Shown here piece after piece: positions 7,406 through 13,958 of a stretch of DNA of 13,958 nt. This DNA comes from Opitutia bacterium (GTDB taxonomy: Bacteria > Verrucomicrobiota > Verrucomicrobiia > Opitutales > Coraliomargaritaceae), in contig JABJQI010000097.1 of NCBI GenBank assembly GCA_018663485.1, forward strand, positions 1-13,958, written 5' to 3'. Made by a program: the position numbers and the translations under genes. The notes beneath the pieces were generated by a model. The model made no database searches. It worked only from the letters and a program-made list of their open reading frames with translations, and had not been told where the DNA came from. The number at the start of each line of letters is the position of its first letter. The stretch's first letter is position 1.

Positions 7406-8221
7406 TTAGCCTCCAGCGTTCTCACTGCTAGTCTCATCTGTTACCTTCGGCGGCGCGCCGTGCAGGACATCGTCCAGCTCTAGCCCTGTCATTTTTTTGA
7501 TCCCGCCGAGAAGCATCCACAACGTAACCATCATAATCGCCATGCTTGGGATCACAATCACGGGCCAGCTCCAGGCCATCATCTTACTGACTTCGGAGTT
7601 GAAGGCATCGGTACCGCTCGGGCTGACCACGATCCAGCGCGCTAGTCCATAGTTGAGTATACCGCTCAGTAAAAACGAAAAGGCGAGCAGCCAAGTGCAC
7701 TTCGTCAGCAGTTTTTCAAATGCCGATTCACTGTCATGCGCCTGCAGGGCAATATGCACTTTATCGACATCCAGAATTTCTGGATTGTAGAGCAGGGTGC
7801 GAATCAGCGGCCAAGGCGTCTTGAGTGAGACGACTACGGCGATGCCTAACAGTAGCGGAATGGCTGCCTCTTTGACCGCAAACCACTCTGTCGGGATCTC
7901 GAGGATGCCGATACCACCGGTAAGGAGGACGCTGATGAGGCCGAGGATCGAGAACAGATTATATTTCGAGCGTTTGAAGTAATCGTAGATGAAATAGGCA
8001 ACAGGAAAAATGATGGCGATGATCAGGATGCCGACTGCGACGTTCTCGAAGTAAGGTTGCAGATACTCGCCGAAGTATTTTTGGCCTTTGTTGAGCACCA
8101 TGATCGGCAGCAAAATATTAAAGCCGAGATTGAGCAGAGTATTTTCCTTCTGTACTGCTGGTTTTAAGGTATTAGAGGAATTTTTCAAATTCGGTGCGGT
8201 GCTGGGTTGCTGTTGGGCCAT
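7406..8221 (-). CDS. VC0807-family integral membrane protein
   Basis: A 271-residue membrane protein with about six hydrophobic segments (near residues 28-43, 61-80, 89-107, 117-133, 174-194 and 215-239). The N-terminal 25 residues are polar and rich in Ser, Gln and Asn, and the C terminus is also polar. The stretch YNLFSILGLISVLLTGGIG (87-105), FAVKEAAIPLLLGIAV (114-129) and LLYNPEILDVD (143-153) match my recall of the VC0807 family, a conserved bacterial membrane family without an established function. No enzyme or transporter motif is visible. The start at 8221 lies 25 bases from the divergent coaB start, so their promoters must overlap each other or the coding ends. It converges on gltA. 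Family assignment is from memory and good but not certain; function is unknown. Confidence 0.78.
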   Translation of the reverse strand: MAQQQPSTAPNLKNSSNTLKPAVQKENTLLNLGFNILLPIMVLNKGQKYFGEYLQPYFENVAVGILIIAIIFPVAYFIYDYFKRSKYNLFSILGLISVLLTGGIGILEIPTEWFAVKEAAIPLLLGIAVVVSLKTPWPLIRTLLYNPEILDVDKVHIALQAHDSESAFEKLLTKCTWLLAFSFLLSGILNYGLARWIVVSPSGTDAFNSEVSKMMAWSWPVIVIPSMAIMMVTLWMLLGGIKKMTGLELDDVLHGAPPKVTDETSSENAGG

Positions 8222-8226
8222 ATGTT

Positions 8227-8236
8227 AGCCTAGGCT
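8227..8236. promoter_or_regulatory. 10-bp palindrome in the 25-base divergent spacer
   Basis: AGCCTAGGCT is a perfect palindrome at nearly the centre of the 25-base space between the divergent starts of the VC0807-family gene and coaB. A symmetric site in such a tight divergent spacer could be bound by a dimeric regulator acting on both genes. Chance occurrence is possible for ten bases. Confidence 0.3.
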
Positions 8237-8246
8237 TTTCCGAGTT

Positions 8247-8903
<657 letters not shown>

Positions 8904-8915
8904 CACTTTATCATT

Positions 8916-10088
8916 ATGAAAAACACCGGACTTGATAAAATACTGGGACGGATCGATGACCTCGATTCAGTCAATCTAGGCATTCTGGTGCAGCGTTTGG
9001 CGCGTGACCGTAAGTTGCAGGAGACGGTATTTAATACCATCCAGGACGGTATTCTGGTGATCGACTCCGAGAGAGTTGTCCAATACGCCAACGAGGCTGC
9101 CTTCAGTCTGATCGGTTTAAAGGAGGATGATGTCGGCAATACGCGCCTGTGGAAGATGGTGCCTGACCTCGCTCGTTCGATGGATTTAGAAAATACGGAT
9201 ACTACAGGAAAAGCCGCGCGAGTGCTTTCGCGTGAGGTCGAGCTGACCTATCCGGAGCACCGGTTTGTACGTCTTTATATGGTGCCCATTGATACACAGG
9301 TCGGGCAAGATGACAGCGGCGGCATGGTCGTGGTGCTCTCAGATGTAACCGAAGAAAAAGTCTCGATGCAGGAACGGATCGAGAGCGAGCGTATCGCATC
9401 GATTATGCGCCTCTCTGCGGGCGTCGCACATGAGCTGGGCAATCCGCTCAACTCGTTGACGATCCATCTGCAATTGATCGAAAGAAAGCTAAAGAAGCTA
9501 CAGCTCGGTGAAACGGCCGATAGTATGTCTGAATCGCTCGAAGTCTGCCAAGGCGAAGTGAAGCGACTGGATGGTATCATCACGCATTTTCTTGAAGCAG
9601 TCCGGCCTCAGCAGCCGGATCTCAATGAACTCGACCTCGTCGAGTTGCTCGACGAGGTGTTGCGCGTCCAAGAAGCAGAATTGAGTAATCGCCGCTTGGA
9701 CGTGAATATTAAAGTGGGTCAGGCAATTCCGTCTATTCTCGGCGATCGTGGGCAGATTAAGCAGGTCTTTTTCAATCTAATTAAGAACGCGATGGAAGCG
9801 ATGCAGCCCGGTGGCAAGTTGCGGGTCTTGGCGCGCAGTGATGATGAGTTTGTTTATATGCAATTTATTGATACCGGTTCTGGTATTTCAGAGGACGAAC
9901 TTTCACGCATTTTGCAGCCTTATTACACGACCAAGAAAGAGGGGCACGGGCTTGGGATGATGATCGTGCAACGCATTATCCGGGACCACGGCGGGCAGCT
10001 AGGGATCGAATCCCTTAAGGGTGAGGGCACCGCGATTACACTGCAGTTCCCTCAGCAGCATCGACGCACGCGTTTGCTTGGGGTATAA
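8916..10088 (+). CDS. Soluble PAS-domain sensor histidine kinase, NtrB-like
   Basis: A 390-residue cytoplasmic two-component kinase with no membrane segment. Residues 1-35 are helical. A PAS domain covers about 38-148 (VFNTIQDGILVIDSERVVQYAN ... VVVLSDVTEEK, shown here as its two ends). The HisKA dimerisation domain follows, with phospho-acceptor His172 in SAGVAHELGNPLNSL. The HATPase domain has the N box NLIKNAMEAM (Asn291), the G1 box DTGSGI (Asp319) and the G2 box GHGLGM (343-348). The F box is reduced, with PYYTTKKEGHG linking to G2, as in NtrB-type kinases, which usually pair with sigma-54 regulators. No response regulator is in the window. It starts 12 bases after coaB and is probably co-transcribed with it. 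The signal and partner are unknown. The domain call is secure; NtrB-like refers to the sequence type, not a demonstrated nitrogen role. Confidence 0.92.
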   Translation: MKNTGLDKILGRIDDLDSVNLGILVQRLARDRKLQETVFNTIQDGILVIDSERVVQYANEAAFSLIGLKEDDVGNTRLWKMVPDLARSMDLENTDTTGKAARVLSREVELTYPEHRFVRLYMVPIDTQVGQDDSGGMVVVLSDVTEEKVSMQERIESERIASIMRLSAGVAHELGNPLNSLTIHLQLIERKLKKLQLGETADSMSESLEVCQGEVKRLDGIITHFLEAVRPQQPDLNELDLVELLDEVLRVQEAELSNRRLDVNIKVGQAIPSILGDRGQIKQVFFNLIKNAMEAMQPGGKLRVLARSDDEFVYMQFIDTGSGISEDELSRILQPYYTTKKEGHGLGMMIVQRIIRDHGGQLGIESLKGEGTAITLQFPQQHRRTRLLGV

Positions 10089-10204
10089 CAGTGGTTTACT
10101 TGGCATTGAGTAGTGCGATCTATTAAAGTTTGGCACTTTAGAGTCGAACCCCTATCTCTGTTGCCTTGAACTTCGTTTTTCAATTTTAACCTGATTCAGA
10201 TAAT

Positions 10205-11188
10205 ATGACGTTTTCGATTTCTAAAAAAATCACGCTTGGCCTCGCTGCCAGTGTTTTACTGCTCAATGGCTGCGGCAAAAAAGCTGAAGTAGCTGCCGCT
10301 GTCACGATTCCGGATGCGCCCGATGCAGCGATTCAAACTGTGATCAACGAATTTGCGAAGGGCAATGGCGGTATCATTTGGCAGGCGATGCCTACTTCGT
10401 ATCAAACGGACGTCAGTTATTTGCTGCACCTTGCAGGTTCTAAGATTGATCCCGAGTTGTATGATAAGAGCTTTGCGACGATCGCACGGCTGGCAGAGGT
10501 GATTGATCAGCAGCAGGCCTTGATCTTGAATTCGTCTTTCATGCAAGGTCGTTCAGCTGAGGAAATGGCACAGCTTGAAGCCGCGCTCCCTTCGATTGTC
10601 GGTCTGCTAGGCGCCATCACATCGAGCGAGTTGGCTTCGAGTACTGGCTTATTGAATTTCAATGGGCAGGACTTTTTTGATACAACCGTGTCGCAGCTTA
10701 TACAATACGCTGAGACTTTGGGACAGTTGGCTGGCGAGGAATCGATGCTTTCTAATTATATGAATACAGTCGTTACAGTGGTTGAAGCAGATGATCTGCA
10801 AGCGACGTTGTTAACGACCGTTCCTGGTAAAGAGCCAGTCGAGCAAGCATTCAGCAAGGTGGAGCAACGTTGGGTGCCATCTGAGATGGCGAGCGACTGG
10901 GTGGCTAAAATTGCTGAAGCCACGGCTGAGCTGGAAGCCACTTCGATGCAAGACATTGCGGCTAATAAGCCGCAAATGATGGGTGTTCTTACCATGATCG
11001 ATGGTGTGTTGGCGCAAATCGCTGCAGCTGAGACGCAAGAGCAATTCGACCAGAGTCTGAAGGGTGCGATGATGCCACTCATGGGCCTGATGATGATGGG
11101 CCAAGGAATGGGCGGGAGCGCCGCTCCAGCCGCGCCGATGCCGGCAGCTCCAGTTGTTGCTCCGAGCAACATCCCTGCGGTGCAGTAA
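10205..11188 (+). CDS. Putative lipoprotein of unknown function
   Basis: A 327-residue exported protein. The N terminus has lysines at 7-8, a hydrophobic stretch (9-20) and a lipobox LLNGC with Cys23 as the lipidation site, followed by GKK. There is no Asp at +2, so by the E. coli rule it would go to the outer membrane. The mature part is predicted mainly helical (an early DAAIQTVINEFAKGN, later AEATAELEATSMQDIAANK), without recognised enzyme motifs or internal cysteines. Near the end lies a Met/Gly-rich stretch (MMPLMGLMMMGQGMGG) and then an Ala/Pro-rich tail (about residues 302-327), probably unstructured. It is preceded by 116 bases without a clear terminator or promoter and followed by a weak terminator candidate. 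I do not recognise the family. A periplasmic or envelope role is inferred only from the signal. Confidence 0.8.
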   Translation: MTFSISKKITLGLAASVLLLNGCGKKAEVAAAVTIPDAPDAAIQTVINEFAKGNGGIIWQAMPTSYQTDVSYLLHLAGSKIDPELYDKSFATIARLAEVIDQQQALILNSSFMQGRSAEEMAQLEAALPSIVGLLGAITSSELASSTGLLNFNGQDFFDTTVSQLIQYAETLGQLAGEESMLSNYMNTVVTVVEADDLQATLLTTVPGKEPVEQAFSKVEQRWVPSEMASDWVAKIAEATAELEATSMQDIAANKPQMMGVLTMIDGVLAQIAAAETQEQFDQSLKGAMMPLMGLMMMGQGMGGSAAPAAPMPAAPVVAPSNIPAVQ

Positions 11189-11468
11189 GCTGCTGTTTTA
11201 TTCGACGCTTTTTACAAAATCTGTGCTGATTTGGGGCGCGTTTTTTTGGTTTGTGATTCAGATGGCAAAGCATTTTTGTCTGTCGCAATGAGTCTACCGA
11301 CTAAACATTCCTGAGACCAGCAGGTAGGTGACCGCTAATATTCGCTTATTTTTCCTTAGTTGAGCAAACGGCAGCTGTGCTCGTCACGCTGGACTAGCTC
11401 AGGGTAAACCTGTGGTTAATCATTTACACACGATTGGGCGTCGTCAGCCTTTTTAACCTCTGATCTTC
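11189..11468. other. 280-base convergent intergenic region without a gene
   Basis: This region lies between the stop codons of the lipoprotein (+) and hemA (-). It is AT-rich and has stop codons in all frames. Apart from the weak terminator at 11205-11247 it holds only short imperfect inverted repeats, such as GGC/GCC around GTCGTCA near 11438-11450, followed by five T. The three frames after the hemA stop do not continue glutamyl-tRNA reductase sequence. Confidence 0.55.
11205..11247 (+). terminator. Weak candidate terminator after the lipoprotein gene
   Basis: ACGC (11205-11208) can pair with GCGT (11238-11241), enclosing a second stem AAATC/GATTT (11217-11221 and 11228-11232). A run of seven T (11241-11247) follows. 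The stems are short and separated by unpaired bases. The T-run and the position 16 bases after the stop are the main support. Confidence 0.35.
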
Positions 11469-12518
11469 TTATCTCGTCGCTAATAAAGTTCGGCGTCTAA
11501 GCTGTAGCCATAAGTTCCAGGCGTGGCTTTTCAAGATGATGCGTGCGCGGTCGATCTCGGCTTTACGCAGCTCGAGGTTTTCGTTGGCAATGCTGGAAAG
11601 GTCGTCGAGATTGTAGAGATAGACGTTCTCTAGCTTAGTCACTGTCGGATCGATGTCGCGAGGCAGTGCCACGTCAATGAGGAAGAAGGGGCGATCGGGG
11701 CGTTGCTTCAGTGCGGCCGCAAGCGTGTCACGGTCCAGAATTAATTCAGGAGCGGCAGTTGAGCTGATGACAATATCGAAGCGTTTGAGTTGCGCAGCGA
11801 AATCGCTGAGCTCAATGGCTGCACCGCCGAGGTTGTGGGCGAGGGTGTGGGAATTTTCATAAGTGCGACTAGCGACGGTAATGTCCGCTACGCCACGGCT
11901 TTTGAGCGATTGCGCGGTCTTTTCTGCGACGTCGCCACTGCCGAGCAGCAGTACGCGGCTGTCGCGCAAGTGCCCAAAAATACGATTAGCTAGATCGACC
12001 GCAACATTGCCGATACTGACTTGTCCGCGGGTGATACCAGTCTGAGTTCGGGCCGACTTGGCTGCTTGGAAGCTTTTCTCAAAGAGACGGTTGAGGACGG
12101 TGCCGGTGCATTTTGCTGCACGTGCATGGGCATAAGCGTTCTTCATCTGGCCGAGGATATCTGTCTCACCAACGATTTGAGAGTCGAGGCCGCTGGAGAC
12201 TTCGAAGGCGTGCTGTAGCGCGTCGAGGTTGGTATGCCATGAGGAGTGTGCATCTAGCAGTTCCCGGCTTACGCCGTTGCGAGCGCAGAGGTAGTCTCGG
12301 ACTGTGGCTTCGACGGTAGCGTCAGTGGCGAGGCCATAGACTTCAACACGGTTGCAAGTATTGACGACCAGACACTCGTAAATGTCGTCGAGAGCGTGTA
12401 GCTCTTGTTGCAGAGCTGCGGCGTTTTCTGGTGTGAGAGCCATGCGCTCGCGCACTTCAAGCGGAGCTTGATGGTGTGTGCTGCCAAGCACAAACAGTGA
12501 CTGCAATGCGTCGCTCAT
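11469..12518 (-). CDS. hemA: Glutamyl-tRNA reductase, C-terminally short
   Basis: HemA reduces glutamyl-tRNA(Glu) to glutamate-1-semialdehyde with NADPH, the first committed step of tetrapyrrole synthesis by the C5 pathway. The catalytic domain has nucleophile Cys55 in VVNTCNRVEVYG and the conserved FEVSSGLDSQIVGETDILGQMK (105-126, given by its position). The NADPH domain has LLGSGDVAEK (191-200) and FLIDVALPRDIDP (279-291), and the helix NLDDLSSIANENLELRKAEI begins the spinal region. The protein stops at 349 residues, whereas family members usually have 400 or more: most of the C-terminal dimerisation domain is absent. No frame beyond the stop continues it. Its ATG overlaps the stop of the upstream ccsA/hemX-like gene (ATGA), indicating translational coupling in a hemH - ccsA/hemX-like - hemA operon. 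Confidence 0.93.
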   Translation of the reverse strand: MSDALQSLFVLGSTHHQAPLEVRERMALTPENAAALQQELHALDDIYECLVVNTCNRVEVYGLATDATVEATVRDYLCARNGVSRELLDAHSSWHTNLDALQHAFEVSSGLDSQIVGETDILGQMKNAYAHARAAKCTGTVLNRLFEKSFQAAKSARTQTGITRGQVSIGNVAVDLANRIFGHLRDSRVLLLGSGDVAEKTAQSLKSRGVADITVASRTYENSHTLAHNLGGAAIELSDFAAQLKRFDIVISSTAAPELILDRDTLAAALKQRPDRPFFLIDVALPRDIDPTVTKLENVYLYNLDDLSSIANENLELRKAEIDRARIILKSHAWNLWLQLRRRTLLATR

Positions 12519-13375
12519 TCAGATGTCTGCTGAGTAGTCGAGGCTTCGGTTCCGATCGTGTCGCGTGCAGATTGCACGGGCCAGAGAGACGCGAGTGCGA
12601 AGATGAAGAGCGCAATGGAGGCGATCGCGTGGCGGCGGGTGACGAGTCGCTTTTGTATCCGTAAAACTACGACAGTGAGGTAGCCTGCCCAGACGAGGCA
12701 TGTGGCTGTCAATTTAAAGACGGGCACGCGCTCGGGGTGGTTGATCCAAAAAACTGCGCCGAAGATGAGAGCAGCGCTGAGTACCAATACTCCAGTAATG
12801 AGCAGTCGTTTTGCCATTAAGTCGAGCTGCTGAACCGAGGGCAAATGTTGGTAAAGGCCTTTGAACTGTTTGTTCTTCAACCCATGTTGTTGGATTAGGA
12901 ACATCGCGGATACCAGTGCGACAATTGCGAACATCGCATAACTGAAAATCGCCAGTGCCGCGTGTAACTCAATCCATGGATTGCCACCGAAAATGCCAGG
13001 GGGGTAGGGTTGGTCCCAATTTGGAATCAGTAGTGCCGTGCCCGCGAGGAGCCCGGCGAGGCCTGCGGTGAAGAATCCAAGCAGGCGTAGTTTGAAAGCA
13101 GGGCCGATCAGGAAATAAAGCAGCACCAGTGACCATGCGATAAATTGCGAAATTTCAAAGATATTGCCGAGTGGGCAGCCTTTGATTTCTGCGCCGCGTA
13201 GATTGAGCCCCAGCGTTTGGAAGAGGAAGCCGCCAGTGAGCAGGGCAAACATCGCGGTGCGTGGGTAGGGCTTGCGGGTCAGTAGGGCGATAATGCCGAA
13301 CAGAAAGGCGCTCAAATAAATCGAGGCGCCGATCGCAAGCGCATCACGCGCAGAAATGAAGATATCTTCAAGCAT
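12515..13375 (-). CDS. CcsA/HemX-like cytochrome c assembly family membrane protein
   Basis: A 286-residue protein with about eight transmembrane segments (near 12-33, 41-58, 75-93, 99-117, 137-162, 192-212, 220-240 and 248-267). CPLGNIFEISQFIAW (67-81) and NPWIELHAALAIFSYAMFA (132-150) are typical of the cytochrome c assembly family (PF01578 type: CcsA, ResC, HemX, YpjD). His138 in WIELHAA and His213 in WINHPE are candidate heme ligands. The tryptophan-rich WGxxWxWD loop of true CcsA/CcmC heme handlers is not visible, which points to the HemX branch. HemX is known next to hemA in Bacillus, where it affects the HemA level. Here it lies between hemH (30 bases upstream) and hemA (4-base overlap), supporting a heme-related role. 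The exact function, heme handling or control of HemA, cannot be decided from sequence. Confidence 0.82.
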   Translation of the reverse strand: MLEDIFISARDALAIGASIYLSAFLFGIIALLTRKPYPRTAMFALLTGGFLFQTLGLNLRGAEIKGCPLGNIFEISQFIAWSLVLLYFLIGPAFKLRLLGFFTAGLAGLLAGTALLIPNWDQPYPPGIFGGNPWIELHAALAIFSYAMFAIVALVSAMFLIQQHGLKNKQFKGLYQHLPSVQQLDLMAKRLLITGVLVLSAALIFGAVFWINHPERVPVFKLTATCLVWAGYLTVVVLRIQKRLVTRRHAIASIALFIFALASLWPVQSARDTIGTEASTTQQTSE

Positions 13376-13405
13376 TACAGGGGCGCTGAAGGGTGCGATC
13401 TGTGC

Positions 13406-13958
13406 TTAGCGTACGACTTGCGCAGGCGGAGTGGCGTGGGCGGTCTCGTAGGCACCATCCTGCCAAGCATGCACTTTATTGCTCAAGAATTCGATGAATT
13501 TTGGGTGCTCGTTGAGGCAAGGAATTTGCTCTAGGTCTTCGCCGCCAGCTTCGATGAAGATGTCTCGGCCTTCTTGTGCGATTTCTTCCAATGTTTCGAG
13601 GCAGTCTGCAGTGAAGGCTGCACAGATGACTTTGACCCGCTTATTGCCGTCTTCGGCGAGTTGCTCCAGTGTCTGGTCGGTGTACGGACTCAGCCATGGT
13701 TCTCGGCCGAGACGTGACTGGAAGGTGATCATGTATTTCTCTTTGGGAATGCCCATTGCCGCGACAAATTTCTCGACTGTCATTGCGCACTGGTGGCGGT
13801 AGCAAGTGGCATGTGCGGGATGGCATGTATTGCAGCAATCTGGGGTGGTCATACAGTGATTGTGCGATGGGTCACCCTTTACTAGATGGCGCTGCGGTAT
13901 GCCGTGGAAGGAGAATACCAGTTTGTCAAAGTTGCCGTCTTCAAGTGCTGGGCGCGCG
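13406..13958 (-). CDS. hemH: Ferrochelatase, C-terminal part, 5' end beyond window edge
   Basis: HemH inserts Fe2+ into a porphyrin at the end of heme synthesis. The frame is open across the right edge; the ATG at 13852 is internal, since upstream codons read KLVFSFHGIPQRHLVKGDPS. The catalytic His of FHGIP is encoded at 13904-13906. Further motifs are TFQSRLGREPWLSPYTDQTL, VICAAFTADCLETLEEI and IFIEAGGEDLEQIPCLNEHP with its acidic catalytic helix. Between GDPS and the QSRLGREPW segment there are six cysteines within 23 residues (C-x5-CC-x2-C-x6-C-x4-C), a pattern suggestive of an internal [2Fe-2S] site. The C terminus is a short polar tail. It is the first visible gene of the hem operon, 30 bases before the ccsA/hemX-like gene. 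Confidence 0.95.
   Translation of the reverse strand, partial: ARPALEDGNFDKLVFSFHGIPQRHLVKGDPSHNHCMTTPDCCNTCHPAHATCYRHQCAMTVEKFVAAMGIPKEKYMITFQSRLGREPWLSPYTDQTLEQLAEDGNKRVKVICAAFTADCLETLEEIAQEGRDIFIEAGGEDLEQIPCLNEHPKFIEFLSNKVHAWQDGAYETAHATPPAQVVR

Noticed and set aside
10100..10125. Sigma-54 promoter-like TGGCATTGAGTAGTGC before the lipoprotein gene
   Set aside because: The spacing from GG to GC is 11 and not 10 bases, and the -12 element lacks TTGC.
10756..11172. 138-codon minus-strand frame inside the lipoprotein gene
   Set aside because: The + strand protein has a convincing lipobox signal and fits the gene order. The antisense frame is a shadow of Ala/Met-rich coding.
11388..11460. tRNA-like D-arm text (GGACTAGCTCAGGGT) in the convergent gap
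   Set aside because: Only the TAGCTCAG word fits. There is no acceptor stem, no anticodon arm and no GGTTCRA T-loop at the right distance.

Overview
The window carries ordinary chromosomal housekeeping genes at high density. It shows no mobile element, CRISPR array, rRNA or complete tRNA. The gene set and protein style fit a marine-type Verrucomicrobiota lineage, most likely Opitutales/Puniceicoccaceae-like. That placement is inferred from three things: a stand-alone coaB, a VC0807-type membrane protein, and starts that lack a Shine-Dalgarno motif at every gene start visible in the window. It would need a protein search to confirm.

Left part (1-7206, all + strand): the C-terminal half of GMP synthetase (guaA) is followed by a secreted LolA-like protein. 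Next come histidine genes in the order hisD, hisC, hisB (hisC and hisB overlap by 19 bases), a strong intrinsic terminator, then hisH, then citrate synthase (gltA). HisH is the glutaminase half of IGP synthase, yet its partner hisF is not in the window, and neither are hisA, hisG and hisI/E. The his genes are therefore only partly clustered. The 341-base hisD-hisC gap holds an 11-bp bulged hairpin and two protein-like open stretches in different frames.

Middle part (7207-11188): a terminator-like hairpin and several palindromes lie between gltA and a convergent gene for a six-TM VC0807-family membrane protein. That gene is divergent, across only 25 bases, from a two-gene unit: a stand-alone phosphopantothenate-cysteine ligase (coaB, without the CoaC flavoprotein half) and a soluble PAS histidine kinase of NtrB type with no response regulator beside it. 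A lipoprotein of unknown function follows.

Right part (11469-13958, all - strand): a heme operon read from the right edge leftwards. It contains hemH (ferrochelatase, 5' end outside the window) with a six-cysteine segment suggestive of an internal Fe-S cluster, a CcsA/HemX-like eight-TM protein, and hemA (glutamyl-tRNA reductase) overlapping the previous gene by 4 bases. HemA ends at 349 residues and appears to lack most of the usual C-terminal dimerisation domain.

I found no convincing undescribed multi-gene system. The most interesting points are the short HemA, the Cys-rich ferrochelatase, the orphan kinase coupled to coaB, the unknown lipoprotein and the structured hisD-hisC gap.
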